Source: Streptomyces sp. NBC_01304
GTDB lineage: Bacteria; Actinomycetota; Actinomycetes; Streptomycetales; Streptomycetaceae
Reading direction: 5' to 3'
DNA length: 64,000 nucleotides
NCBI RefSeq assembly: GCF_035975855.1
Contig: NZ_CP109055.1
Coordinates: 9,424,001-9,488,000 of the forward strand
In this document: positions 43,982-53,149 of the stretch, piece by piece
Position numbering within the stretch: position 1 is the stretch's first letter
Layout: the number at the start of each line of letters is the position of its first letter
The notes under the pieces: model-generated
Database searches by the model: none
What the model was told of the DNA's origin: nothing
The model's input: the letters and a program-made list of their open reading frames with translations, nothing else
Made by a program: the position numbers and the translations under genes

Positions 43982-44560
43982 ATGCGATCAATTCGAGTGG
44001 GCATGCTGACGGTCTCTTCCGTCGTGTGTTCCGTAGCCATGGCCGGTCCGGCCATGGCCGACGTGTCGTCGTTCGAGAACATCACAATCACCACAACTGC
44101 CAAGCCGGCCGCGGCCGTTCCCGGAGCGAAAGTGGACTCAACGATCAGGTTCGAGTTCAGCGCCCCCGTCCCGTCGGGTGTCAGGGTCGAGATCCCTCGT
44201 GGATCGGCAGGCGCGAGTGGGATCAAGGCGCCTGTGGGCTGGGGGTGCACATCGGCTGACCCCGCGGTGTGCACCCCGACGACGCCGCTGAACTCGGGCG
44301 CAGCTGCCGAGTTCCAGGTGTCGGCGATGATGCCTGATGACGCCGAAGTCAACGAGCAGGTACTGGCGCCGCCGTTCACCGTCTACGCGAGCGGCAAGCC
44401 CAGTGTCCGAGGCGTCGCCGTCACCGCGCTCCCGGCCGTCCCGGTCGCCCCGGTCCCGATGTTCGAGTGGGGTGCAGCGGCCTTCGCGGTCGTGGGGTTC
44501 GGCGGTGCCTTGCTCTTTAGGCGTCTGGCCCGCCGGGGGTCGGGCTTTGCGGCAGCCTGA
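43982..44560 (+). CDS. Small exported protein with C-terminal anchor
   Basis: 192 residues from an ATG at 43982 (GAAAGG upstream). Signal peptide about 1-26 (GMLTVSSVVCSVAMAGPAMA). The mature part has two Cys (WGCTSADPAVCT) and a beta-rich composition. The C-terminus is a Pro/Val linker, a membrane helix (WGAAAFAVVGFGGALLF) and a basic tail (RRLARRG). This three-part end is the layout of sorting signals handled by sortases or exosortases, though no LPxTG is present. It shares this layout with the next gene, so they may be substrates of the exosortase-like protein at 52336. Confidence 0.7.
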   Translation: MRSIRVGMLTVSSVVCSVAMAGPAMADVSSFENITITTTAKPAAAVPGAKVDSTIRFEFSAPVPSGVRVEIPRGSAGASGIKAPVGWGCTSADPAVCTPTTPLNSGAAAEFQVSAMMPDDAEVNEQVLAPPFTVYASGKPSVRGVAVTALPAVPVAPVPMFEWGAAAFAVVGFGGALLFRRLARRGSGFAAA

Positions 44561-44759
44561 TCCGTTTGGGTGGATGCACCCGCCAACTACGTGAAAGATT
44601 CACCCCTTTGGTCCGGATGGTTTTGCCTCCCGCGTGTTGACGCTCGATTCATTTCCTCCTTGCTGGACATTGAAGGCGGTGATGATCAAGCGCACCGCGA
44701 TTCTTGGGTCGGGGCCATCGTGGGCCGCGCTTTAAGGGAACTCGGAAAGGAAAAGCAAG

Positions 44760-45422
44760 GTGATCAGTAACAGAATGGCAGTCAGGTCTGTTTGCTCCGG
44801 GGCGCTCGCGGCGGGGGCTCTGTTGCTCTCTCCGGTCGCGGCGCAGGCGGACGGCGGCCCGGACTCGGTCGTACTGAAGGATCAGTCGGCTGACATTGCG
44901 AAGCCTGGAGGTCCTCAGGTGGAGTCCAACTTCGCCATGAGGATCAAGGAGCCAACCTCCGAAGGAACTCTGATTATTCAGCTTCCGGCCTATGGCCAGA
45001 CCACTGTGCCCCTCAAGTGGTTCCAGGGGCCATACAGCGGGACTGTCGGAAACTGTACGACGCTTCCCTCCCTCAACTATGCGGTAGAGGGAGACAAAAT
45101 CGTGTGCCAGCACGTGAACAACGGCGAGAGCGGTAAGAACTTCCTGCCGGGTATCGACGTCACCATGAACATCAAGCTCCGTGTGGTCGAGGGCGCTCCC
45201 GCTGACACGGTGCTCAACAACGGCAAGGTCACCTGGCCCGAACACACCAAGGATGTGATGCCATTCACGATCAAGACCTCGGCCACGGCCACGAAGCCGT
45301 ACGTGCCGACCGTCGATGTGCCGATGGTCAGTCCGGAGGTCGGAGTAGGGGCGGCGGGTGCTGCGCTTGCCGGCGGTGCGCTGATGTGGTGGCGCAAGCG
45401 CTCCGCACACCTCAGTGTCTGA
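44760..45422 (+). CDS. Small exported protein with C-terminal anchor
   Basis: 220 residues from a GTG at 44760 with GGAAAGGA upstream. Signal peptide about 1-30 (VCSGALAAGALLLSPVAAQA). The mature domain contains two Cys (GNCTTLP and KIVCQHV), probably a disulfide. The end is VDVPMVSPEVG, a membrane helix (GVGAAGAALAGGALMWW) and RKR. Distantly similar in plan to the preceding protein. Followed 13 bases later by a strong terminator. Likely a surface-displayed protein of unknown role. Confidence 0.7.
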   Translation: MISNRMAVRSVCSGALAAGALLLSPVAAQADGGPDSVVLKDQSADIAKPGGPQVESNFAMRIKEPTSEGTLIIQLPAYGQTTVPLKWFQGPYSGTVGNCTTLPSLNYAVEGDKIVCQHVNNGESGKNFLPGIDVTMNIKLRVVEGAPADTVLNNGKVTWPEHTKDVMPFTIKTSATATKPYVPTVDVPMVSPEVGVGAAGAALAGGALMWWRKRSAHLSV

Positions 45423-45435
45423 AATAGCCTGTAGC

Positions 45436-45476
45436 GCACGGAAGGCCCCCGAACGTGCGGCGGGGGCCTTCCGTGC
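45436..45476 (+). terminator. Terminator hairpin
   Basis: A 16-base perfect stem (GCACGGAAGGCCCCCG and its complement) with a nine-base loop lies directly after the stop at 45422. It separates the anchored-protein genes from the ATPase operon. Confidence 0.8.
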
Positions 45477-45614
45477 ATGCTGCGCAGGCTGGCCCATTTC
45501 CGCTGGAATGACTTATGAATATTACTGCGGAAGCGGTAATTGGGGCGTAGTGGTGCATACTTTGGCATCGCCTCTCTTCTTGATCTATAGCATCGAGTCA
45601 GAAAAGGAGGGGCA

Positions 45615-47093
45615 ATGGTAAAAATCTTTGACACTTCCCAGCGTGCGACGCCCTTCGCCGCGGAATCAGGCGGCACCTCGGAGCAGGACTCGGCCTTGCC
45701 TCCTGGGGTAGGCGCTGGGCATGCCCGCGGGGGTCCTGAGCAGGAGCGGACCGCAGGGACAGGATGCGCATGTGGGTGCGTGGCTCATGAGAGTTCGGAT
45801 GTGGGACAGCCGCAGCGAGAGGAGCGCTCAGCCGCCCTGGGATCCCAGCAAACCTTCTGTGATGGGGTGGACCTCCCGCCGTGGGCCGTCAGGGGTGGAC
45901 AGCCCGCGTGGCCAAGGGGTACCACTGAGGCCCCTGCCACGACGATCGCAGCAGCTTCGTCTCCCCGTACAGGGGGCCATGCGACTCCGCTCAGGGGGCG
46001 TTCAGCCTCGGTGCATGAGCATGAACCATGGTCTGCAGCGGCCCCGCAGCAGACAGCGGCGTTCCCGCCACAAGGCGGTCCACGTGCCGTTTCGGAGCCG
46101 AGTGCCAGCGCGGTCGCTGCCCCGAATCATGTACGTCCGCAGCCGGCCGCGCCGGTGGCTCGCCCTCCCGTCGCCCGCCAAGCGTCCGCGCCGTTGGCCA
46201 GCAAGCAGGCGACCAGCGTGTGGAGCCGTCTTCGCCGCCGTGCTGCGGATCCGGAGAGAGAGCAGGCCGCCGCAGCTGTACCCCTCACCGCGGAACGGCC
46301 GGAACGTGCCGATATCGCTGACGTCCGCACGCATTTCGCGGGCTTCCGTCAGATCGCGGTGGTGTCACCCAAGGGTGGTGACGGCAAGACCACCGGCGCG
46401 GCCTGCCTGGCAACGGTAATGGGCACATTGCGTGGGGGTTTCGTCGCGGCGATGGACTGCAACGAGGCATGGGGGACCCTGGGGCTGCGCACGCGCAGGG
46501 CCAAGGGCGCCGCCGACTTCGCCGACATGCTGGGTGCTCTGGCGACTCTGAACCGGCCCGACCTGCGGGTGGGGGAGCTGGCCCCATACGTGCAGCCACA
46601 GGCGGAGGCCATGTTCGATGTGCTGGCGTCGGGCGAGTCGCCCGACACCGATCAGGTGCTCACGGAGGAAGCCTTCTGGCTGCTGCGCGACATCGTGTCG
46701 CGCTTCTACAAGGTTCTGATCGCTGACACCGGCAACAATATCCGGGTGGACAACTGGCTGTCCGTGGTGTCCAGTTCCCATCAGCTGGTCATCACTACCC
46801 GGCCGCACGAGGATTCGCTCCGGTCGGTGATGTGGATGCTCGACTTCCTCAACTCCCGTGGGCTGGGGGAGGTGGTCAGCCGGGCGGTCACGGTCATCAC
46901 TCCCAGCCCGGACCAGACCCGCACTCAGCTGTGGCATGCTGAGGATGAGTTGAGCGCCCGTACCCGAATCGTGGTGCCGGTGCCCTTTGACACAGAACTC
47001 GCAGGCGGAGGGCTCGTTGACTTCGGCCGCCTGGAGCCGGCCACTCGGCGGGCGTGGCTGCGGGTGGCTGCCGAAGTGGCGCAGGGCCTGTGA
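45615..47093 (+). CDS. MinD/ParA-like ATPase with long disordered N-terminus
   Basis: 492 residues from an ATG at 45615 after AAGGAGG. The first 230 residues are Pro/Ala/Ser-rich. A deviant Walker A motif follows (VVSPKGGDGKTTGAACL, about 250), then a Walker A' Asp (VAAMDCNEAWGTLGL), and KVLIADTGNNI in the position of the switch II region. C-terminal strands read LVITTRPHED and VVPVPFDTEL. Such ATPases position protein complexes or drive secretion machinery at the membrane. It overlaps the lipoprotein gene (GTGA), forming an operon with the next two genes. A role in localising the surface-assembly proteins is inference. Confidence 0.8.
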   Translation: MVKIFDTSQRATPFAAESGGTSEQDSALPPGVGAGHARGGPEQERTAGTGCACGCVAHESSDVGQPQREERSAALGSQQTFCDGVDLPPWAVRGGQPAWPRGTTEAPATTIAAASSPRTGGHATPLRGRSASVHEHEPWSAAAPQQTAAFPPQGGPRAVSEPSASAVAAPNHVRPQPAAPVARPPVARQASAPLASKQATSVWSRLRRRAADPEREQAAAAVPLTAERPERADIADVRTHFAGFRQIAVVSPKGGDGKTTGAACLATVMGTLRGGFVAAMDCNEAWGTLGLRTRRAKGAADFADMLGALATLNRPDLRVGELAPYVQPQAEAMFDVLASGESPDTDQVLTEEAFWLLRDIVSRFYKVLIADTGNNIRVDNWLSVVSSSHQLVITTRPHEDSLRSVMWMLDFLNSRGLGEVVSRAVTVITPSPDQTRTQLWHAEDELSARTRIVVPVPFDTELAGGGLVDFGRLEPATRRAWLRVAAEVAQGL

Positions 47094-47986
47094 GAGCGGA
47101 ACGTACGGCGGTCAGCGTGTTGCTGGCCGCCGTGCTGCTTTCCCTGAGCGGTTGCGACCGTACGCAACCGCTGGGCACTCTTGGCTTGGGCGCCGGGTCT
47201 TTCCGTACGGACTGGACCATCGGGGCGTGCCGGTCTCTGCCGGATCCGGCACTCTACTTGCCGGCCTTCCCCAGCGACACCTCGCCGGCCGTGCGCTGTA
47301 CAGCGCCGCACCAGTTGGAGACGTATGCGACTGCCGAGCTGCACGGGGCGGTGGCGGCGGAGGAGCAGCGCCCCAGCCCCTACTGGTTGCTGAGAGAAGC
47401 GCGTACAGCGTGTGCCGCACACGACGTCAACGGCTATCTGGGTGCGGGCCAGGCGACGCCCGCGTACCGGCCGTATCTGCACACAGTCGTGCCGACCGCG
47501 AAGGAGTGGAACGCCGGAGAGCGCACCGTCCGGTGCGATGTCGGTGTGCCCGGAGCGGAGATGCCTGGCACCCGTTCCGGATCGCTGAAGGGCGCGCTAC
47601 TCAGAGAAGCGGGCGCCCCGGAGTTGCGACACTGCCGGTACGGCGGTGCCGACATCCAGTGCTCCGAATTTCACGACCGGGAGCTCGTGTCCGATCCAGT
47701 GGTGTTCGGGCCTGACATCGGCAGGCTGGGACGGGGGCGGATCCGAGCCATCTCGTACGAGCGGTGTCGCGCTGCAGCGGTGCGCTATTTGGGGGCTGGG
47801 TTGACGGAGCGGCGGGATGTCCGGCTTCACGTTCAACTCCCAGGGACGGAACAGACAGAGCATCCGCGAGTAGCTCGTTGTTGGCTCGTTGTTGCCGCTG
47901 AGGGCAAGACCATCAGAGGAAGTCTTTACCATCAGGGTCGCTCGGTGCCCTCGAAGGCGGGGGCCCAAGACAAGGGAATGGCATGA
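47090..47986 (+). CDS. Lipoprotein, septum-formation-like
   Basis: 298 residues from a GTG at 47090 overlapping the upstream TGA. The lipobox LLSLSGC (Cys near residue 22) predicts a lipoprotein signal. The exported part has Cys at family-typical spots (IGACRSLPD, AVRCTAPHQLETYA), resembling the actinobacterial Septum_form domain (VxCxxPHxxE/QT). It overlaps the next gene by four bases (ATGA). It probably acts outside the membrane with the ATPase and the multi-pass protein. Confidence 0.7.
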   Translation: MRAERTAVSVLLAAVLLSLSGCDRTQPLGTLGLGAGSFRTDWTIGACRSLPDPALYLPAFPSDTSPAVRCTAPHQLETYATAELHGAVAAEEQRPSPYWLLREARTACAAHDVNGYLGAGQATPAYRPYLHTVVPTAKEWNAGERTVRCDVGVPGAEMPGTRSGSLKGALLREAGAPELRHCRYGGADIQCSEFHDRELVSDPVVFGPDIGRLGRGRIRAISYERCRAAAVRYLGAGLTERRDVRLHVQLPGTEQTEHPRVARCWLVVAAEGKTIRGSLYHQGRSVPSKAGAQDKGMA

Positions 47987-49620
47987 GCACTGTCCATCGT
48001 TCCCATGCCAAGGTCGCTCTGATCTTTGGCGGCCTGGCGTGCCTGGCCATGCTCCTACGACTGTTCGCGGGCGGCGCGGTGGGGTTGGCCGACAATGGCG
48101 ACGGGCACCGGCTGATCTGCCAGCTGGGACTACGCCCTGCACCCATGCCGGATGGGGTGCCCGGGTGGGCGTACGCGAATCCCTACTACGAGGAGTTCAC
48201 CTGGTACGGGGAGGCATGCAGCGCCGGTGGCACAGGCGAGCCGTATCTGAGTACTCAGGCGCTGTTGCTCCTGGGTGCGAAAGCGCTGACCCCGCTCCTC
48301 GGTTCGGAGGCAGCACTCGACCTGAGAGCGCTCGGTATCCTCTGTGCACTCATCTTTGGCGTAGCGATCGCTGTGAACTTCATGGTGATGCCCTTCGCTG
48401 TGTGGCTACGTGGCGTCGTCGTCATCGGGATGGCGCTGGTCGTCCTTGACAGCACCATTGCGACGTACTTCATCTCGCCCCTGAGTGAGCCGGCAGGCCT
48501 GCTCGGCACCCTCTTCCTCATTGCGGCGTTGTTCCGGATGTTGCGCGGCCGGCGTACCACGGTTGGAGCGATACTGCTGGTCGCGTTCGCGGCTCTGTGG
48601 TGCATCGCGGACAAGACTCAGACGGCCAGCTACCTCGTGGGAACACTGCTCGCGCTGTTCCTGCGCCCCGCACATTTCCCGTGGGCTGGTCACTGGGTTC
48701 AACGGCTGAGGGACGCTGGCGAGGACGCCGCTGGCCAGAAGGGGCCGGTGCGTCCGTCCAGGCTCGGGGCCGTGCTGCGCCGGGGTCCCGCCGCGCTCAT
48801 CTCCGTCGGACTCCTGGCGGTCACGGTGCAATTCCAGGGGATGCAGGCACGGCACCTTGGAGAGATCTACACGTTCCACCAGCTGTTTGTGGAGATCCTT
48901 CCGAACAGCCCCACTCCGCGACAGGACCTGGCGGATCTCGGCCTCGACCCCAATTGGGAGCGCTACAGCGGGAAGAACATCCTTACCGCTCCGCTAGTTT
49001 GGAGTCCCGAGTATGAACAGATGCTTCACTTGCGTACGGCGGATCTGGTGTCATTCCACCTCAACCATCCGGATCGGCTGGCAGGCCTTGCCGACCGTGG
49101 AATGGTGGGTCTCACCCGGACGCGAGCCTCTTATCTCGGAAACTATTTGGCGGACAGTGGGGCGGGACCGTACGCGAAGGAATGCCGGGTCTGTCTGGTG
49201 CAGCCTCTGCTCACCTTCATGCGGCCGATCCGCTGGTTCGTGTTCCCACCGCTGGTCTTCGGTGCTGCTGTGTTCGGGGCGGTGACGGTGTTCAGGCGGC
49301 GCTCGCCCTTGGCCGCGCGAGCTGGTGCGGCTGTAGTGGTGGTCTTCGCGGCCAGTACGGTTGTCCAGTTCTGGGCGGTGATGGTCACGGACGGGTCGAA
49401 TGACCTGGACAAGCACATGATCTTCACCTTGTATGGGCTGACCCTCATGGGACCTCTCCTCGTGGCCACAGTATTGACGTCCCTTGGGATCGGATCGGAG
49501 CCGGGCGCAAGCTCGCAGATGGCTGCACTTCCTCGCCAGAAGAAGGCATCCGCACCAGCATCATCGTGGTTCGGCAGCGGGCGTAACAGCAACGCTTGGT
49601 TTGTGCGAAGTCGCCGGTAG
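47983..49620 (+). CDS. Multi-pass membrane protein, GT-C/hexose-transferase-like
   Basis: 545 residues and about 10-12 predicted membrane helices. The first external loop contains LADNGDGHRLICQLGL; a DNGD motif at this place occurs in GT-C-like transferases such as WsfD-type glycan hexose transferases (recalled). A long external loop at about 280-400 includes LYTFHQLF-like aromatic residues, and helices resume to the C-terminus. It is translationally coupled to the lipoprotein gene. Its likely role is transferring sugars from a polyprenyl donor outside the membrane, fitting the GT2 and epimerase genes next door. Confidence 0.65.
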   Translation: MSTVHRSHAKVALIFGGLACLAMLLRLFAGGAVGLADNGDGHRLICQLGLRPAPMPDGVPGWAYANPYYEEFTWYGEACSAGGTGEPYLSTQALLLLGAKALTPLLGSEAALDLRALGILCALIFGVAIAVNFMVMPFAVWLRGVVVIGMALVVLDSTIATYFISPLSEPAGLLGTLFLIAALFRMLRGRRTTVGAILLVAFAALWCIADKTQTASYLVGTLLALFLRPAHFPWAGHWVQRLRDAGEDAAGQKGPVRPSRLGAVLRRGPAALISVGLLAVTVQFQGMQARHLGEIYTFHQLFVEILPNSPTPRQDLADLGLDPNWERYSGKNILTAPLVWSPEYEQMLHLRTADLVSFHLNHPDRLAGLADRGMVGLTRTRASYLGNYLADSGAGPYAKECRVCLVQPLLTFMRPIRWFVFPPLVFGAAVFGAVTVFRRRSPLAARAGAAVVVVFAASTVVQFWAVMVTDGSNDLDKHMIFTLYGLTLMGPLLVATVLTSLGIGSEPGASSQMAALPRQKKASAPASSWFGSGRNSNAWFVRSRR

Positions 49621-49670
49621 CCCTCGATCATGTGTGCCGCTGCCCGATGCGGGCAGCGGCACACTCGTAT

Positions 49671-51014
49671 TCAGGCTGAGGTGGCGGGCAGAGCGTCGAT
49701 GCGTTGTGTCTTCACCCAGCCGTCACGGCGGCGCAGGACGCGTCCGAGGGCACGCCAAGCGATGACGTATACCAGGTAGTTGTAGGCCACGAGTGCGAAA
49801 CCGTATCCCAGCGCCTGCCACCAGCCGAGGTACCGCTCACTGCGCCAGCGATAGAGCAGTCCCCAGACAGCGAACTCCGCAAGCCCCAGTACCATGTAGA
49901 GCGCGAGGACCAGACCGCCGCCGTCTTCCAGGTAGCGGCGCACGAAGAGAGGGTAGAGCGCGGCATTCGACATGAAGGCCAGTACAGGAAGCGGGTAGGC
50001 GAGGGAGCCGATCAACTGCAGCCAGGGCTGGGCAAGGTAGTAGTTGACTTCGCCAAGCCCTGCGTTCGTGAAGTGCCGGCAGGACCAGATTTGGCGCAGA
50101 TACGGCAAGCACTGCATGGACCCCTGGGCCCAACGCGTACGTTGACGAATCAAGGCCCCCAAGGAATAGAGGGCTTCCTGGTCCACCCAGCTGTCGATGG
50201 TGTAGGCATTGCGCCAGCCGTTGAGCATGAGACGCAGGCCGAGTTCGTAATCCTCCAGCAGGGCCCTGCCCCAAGGATTTCCCCCCCTGCCGTCGATGGA
50301 GTCAAGTGCGGCGAGCCGGGCCAGCTGACCGTTTCCACCCACGTTCACGGTGTGGGTGAACTTGCGCACCATTTGCATGGCGGAGATGGGGCCTCGGAAT
50401 TCGATGTCCTGGAGCCTGACGAAGGTGCGCCCTAGCCAGTTGGCGAATGCGCTTTCGCCCGGCAGTGGCTCTGTTCTGTACCGATTGCTCATGCGGACCT
50501 CGACCTGCACTGCAGCCACTTGCGCGTCCCCGAACAATGCCGGTCCCGAGCACACATCAAGCAGATTCGAGGAGGGCCTTCCGTCCGCGTCGACCACGAC
50601 ACAGACGGCCTTGGACCTGTCCGCATCTCCCACATGCTGACTGATCTGCTGGTAGGCATAGTTGAGCGCCTCACCCTTGCCGCACCGAGCATCCGGCAGG
50701 GAGCGCTGGAGCACTGTGATGCGGCCACCGCCTGCCCGTCCCGCGCACGTGATCTCGAGCGTTGAGTCATCCGATCCGTCGTCGATCACCCAGAGGCGGG
50801 CCTGAGGGAACGACGAGAGGAGATAGTCGAGAGTCTTGCCAATGACGGCCTGTTCGTTGAGGCACGGCACAATGAAGTGCCATTGGTAGTCGCGCGGGTT
50901 GCCGAGTTCTCCTGGGCGGTGCTTGACGAAGGCTGTGACCAGAATGGTCACGTACACCAGAAACAGAAGCGCAAGAATCAATGAGATGATGATTGCGCTG
51001 CTGAGTACGTCCAT
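49671..51014 (-). CDS. Processive GT2 glycosyltransferase, membrane-bound
   Basis: 447 residues; the ATG at 51014 has AAGGA at six bases, preferred to 51056. An N-terminal membrane helix is followed by the GT-A domain: FIVPCLNEQAVIGKTLDYL, VIDDGSDD, VVDADGRPS (DxD), LLEDYELGLRL (ED) and QRTRWAQGS (QxxRW). The last two are hallmarks of cellulose/chitin/hyaluronan synthase-like processive enzymes. Four or more C-terminal helices complete it. It is convergent with the transferase gene and divergent from the epimerase gene. It would make a surface polysaccharide or lipid-linked sugar, possibly from the amino sugar supplied by the epimerase. Confidence 0.85.
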   Translation of the reverse strand: MDVLSSAIIISLILALLFLVYVTILVTAFVKHRPGELGNPRDYQWHFIVPCLNEQAVIGKTLDYLLSSFPQARLWVIDDGSDDSTLEITCAGRAGGGRITVLQRSLPDARCGKGEALNYAYQQISQHVGDADRSKAVCVVVDADGRPSSNLLDVCSGPALFGDAQVAAVQVEVRMSNRYRTEPLPGESAFANWLGRTFVRLQDIEFRGPISAMQMVRKFTHTVNVGGNGQLARLAALDSIDGRGGNPWGRALLEDYELGLRLMLNGWRNAYTIDSWVDQEALYSLGALIRQRTRWAQGSMQCLPYLRQIWSCRHFTNAGLGEVNYYLAQPWLQLIGSLAYPLPVLAFMSNAALYPLFVRRYLEDGGGLVLALYMVLGLAEFAVWGLLYRWRSERYLGWWQALGYGFALVAYNYLVYVIAWRALGRVLRRRDGWVKTQRIDALPATSA

Positions 51015-51169
51015 TGAGCATCCTTGAGTGTCCGGTAGGGGTATGCGTTCCGGCAATTGGGTGGCGTGTTCGCTGTTCTGAGCGGGTTCCTTGCGTCAGG
51101 TTGACTGGATCGAGATTATCCACGAATGATGCTCTGCGGGGGTCGATCGTGGACGGGGAATTGAATCGT

Positions 51170-52336
51170 ATGCTCCCTAGGGAAACATTCGACGTGGTGA
51201 TGGGCACGCGCCCGGAAATCATCAAAATGGCCAGCGTGGTGCATGCGTTGGGAACTCGGGCGAGAGTGGTGTGGACTGGCCAGCACTACGATGCGGACCT
51301 CACGGATACGTTCTTCAGGACGCTCGGTCTGCCGCAGCCTGCTCTACGCCTGGACAGCGTCGGTGGCGTCTCACGGCCTCAGCAGATGGCCCGGATTATC
51401 GACCAACTGTCGGGTTGGTATGAGAAGGAAGCGCCGGCCGCTGTGCTCGTCCAAGGCGACACGAACACAGTGAGTGCGGCAGCCCAGGCGGCGCACTACA
51501 CGGGGGTCCCAGTCGTACACGTTGAGGCCGGGCTACGGTCCCGAGACCGGGCCATGCCCGAGGAGATCAACCGGATTGTCGCCGGAGCAGTGACCGATCT
51601 GCACTGCGCCCCCACGTCACAGGCTGTGGAGAATCTGTTGGCCGAGGGCGTGGAGCCGGAGCGCATCAGACTCACGGGCAACACCGGCGTGGACGCGAAC
51701 ATGCGGTTCATGCCGGACGGCCTGCGCCGCGCCGCGATCCTCCTTGAACGAGCCCTGGTACCAGGAGGGTTCATCCTTGCCACCTTTCATCGTCCGGAGA
51801 ATGTCGACCGTCCGGAAGTGCTGGCGACCATCCTTCGCGACTTGATTAGGCTGCCCCTTCCGGTAGTGCTGCCACTCCATCCACGCACGAAGGATCGAGT
51901 GGAGGCGTTCGGCCTCGGCGGACTGCTAGCAAGGGTTGGACACACTTCGCCGCTGAGCCACCCGCACTATCTGGCTCTCGCTCGGGAAGCGCGCATGCTG
52001 ATCTCGGACTCAGGCGGGCTCCAGGAAGACTGCACGGTATTCAAGAAGCCCTTGCTGGTCGTTCGAGAGTCCACGGAGCGACCGGAGTCTGTCAGTGCCG
52101 GATTCGCGCGGCTGGTCCCCGGCAGGCACGGGTTCTACAGCATGGCGCAGCAGATGCTGGATGACCGTGACCTGCCGGCACGCCTGGCCGCCACTCCATC
52201 CCCGTACGGAGACGGGAGAGCGGGGGAGCACATCGCCAGAGCCGTCTGTGAGTTCGTCGATGCGGGAGCCTGTCCCGTTCCCCCGCAGTTGGAAACAACT
52301 GTCCCGGCAAGTCTTGAGGGAAGGCCCGTTCACTGA
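51170..52336 (+). CDS. wecB: UDP-N-acetylglucosamine 2-epimerase (non-hydrolysing)
   Basis: 388 residues from the ATG at 51170; a GTG at 51149 after GGGGG is an alternative. Family motifs are clear: VVMGTRPEIIKMASVV, VLVQGDTNTVSAA, VVHVEAGLRSRDRAMPEE, ATFHRPENVD, LISDSGGLQEDC and VVRESTERPES. The enzyme interconverts UDP-GlcNAc and UDP-ManNAc in the cytoplasm, a precursor for wall or capsule polymers. Its TGA overlaps the ATG of the exosortase-like gene (TGATG), tying sugar supply to that protein. Confidence 0.9.
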   Translation: MLPRETFDVVMGTRPEIIKMASVVHALGTRARVVWTGQHYDADLTDTFFRTLGLPQPALRLDSVGGVSRPQQMARIIDQLSGWYEKEAPAAVLVQGDTNTVSAAAQAAHYTGVPVVHVEAGLRSRDRAMPEEINRIVAGAVTDLHCAPTSQAVENLLAEGVEPERIRLTGNTGVDANMRFMPDGLRRAAILLERALVPGGFILATFHRPENVDRPEVLATILRDLIRLPLPVVLPLHPRTKDRVEAFGLGGLLARVGHTSPLSHPHYLALAREARMLISDSGGLQEDCTVFKKPLLVVRESTERPESVSAGFARLVPGRHGFYSMAQQMLDDRDLPARLAATPSPYGDGRAGEHIARAVCEFVDAGACPVPPQLETTVPASLEGRPVH

Positions 52337-52998
52337 TGACAAGTACGTACTGGGCGACGGAGCGGCAGGTCGCGCTATCGGGTTCCGGCGAGGCGCAGAC
52401 GGCACCGCCACCGCCCCGACCAGGCGGCCGATCAGGGCCCGTGTGGGCAGTGCTGTGGCTGCTCTTCGCCGGGCAACTGCTCGTCGCGGGGGAGTGGTGG
52501 GCCGATATGGAGGCGCGCTTGGGGCACGCGGTTGCCGCTACGGTCCTGGACGGTGACACCTTGCTGGTGCCCGACCAAGCCACGTTCTACTTCGGCCTTG
52601 GCACACCCAACGCGCTGGGACTTCACCTCGATGCTGGGTGCAGCACCCGCCTGATCCTCATCCCGACGCTGCTGGTGGGCGCGTTGTTCGCGGGCTTTCG
52701 CAGGGTGGGTGCGGTGCGGCTGCTGCTCGCCACAACTGGCACCGTCGCCTTGTTGCTGACCGCCAATGTTGGGCGGCTGCTCATCATCGGGCTCGGAACG
52801 ATGGGGTGGGGAAGGGAGACCGGGTTCGGGTGGGCTCATTCGTTCTCCGGGCCGATCTTCATGATGGTCATGCTGGTTGCCGCGCTCTTGCTGAACCTGC
52901 GCATTCTGCTCGGTGTACGTCTGGCGTTCCCGCTAAGAGGCACGCGTGACGGCAAGACTTCGCCGAAGACGGGGAAGGGGAATCTTCGGCGTGTATAG
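52336..52998 (+). CDS. Exosortase/archaeosortase-family protein
   Basis: 220 residues with about six membrane helices. The putative catalytic triad is present in the right order: Cys102 in LDAGCSTRLILIP, Arg147 in TANVGRLLII (NxxR) and His168 in WAHSFSG. These are the conserved residues of exosortases, which cleave C-terminal tripartite signals and transfer proteins to a surface partner. An N-terminal cytoplasmic Pro-rich segment precedes the first helix. It overlaps the epimerase and, by eight bases, the next small gene. Association with a GT2 glycosyltransferase recalls the Gram-positive XrtG arrangement. Being a divergent member, it could instead be an unrelated membrane protein, but the three motifs argue for exosortase. 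Confidence 0.7.
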   Translation: MTSTYWATERQVALSGSGEAQTAPPPPRPGGRSGPVWAVLWLLFAGQLLVAGEWWADMEARLGHAVAATVLDGDTLLVPDQATFYFGLGTPNALGLHLDAGCSTRLILIPTLLVGALFAGFRRVGAVRLLLATTGTVALLLTANVGRLLIIGLGTMGWGRETGFGWAHSFSGPIFMMVMLVAALLLNLRILLGVRLAFPLRGTRDGKTSPKTGKGNLRRV

Positions 52999-53149
52999 GA
53001 CGCCTCCAAGGCCGCCGCTTGCGGCGACGGGACTCCTGGCGATCACGTGGAAGATCGCTTTGGTCGTTGTGCTCGTAGTGGGCGGTGTACTGCTCCTGCG
53101 GTGGGCCTACATCACGCGCCGTGAGACCCATATCAACAATCAGCCATGA
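52991..53149 (+). CDS. Single-pass membrane mini-protein
   Basis: 52 residues from a GTG at 52991 that overlaps the upstream stop; a longer start at 52946 is possible. One helix (WKIALVVVLVVGGVLLL) is followed by RWAYITRRETHI. It overlaps the protease-like gene by four bases (ATGA). Conserved position inside a coupled operon suggests a subunit or assembly factor of the sorting complex, which is inference. Confidence 0.55.
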   Translation: MYRTPPRPPLAATGLLAITWKIALVVVLVVGGVLLLRWAYITRRETHINNQP

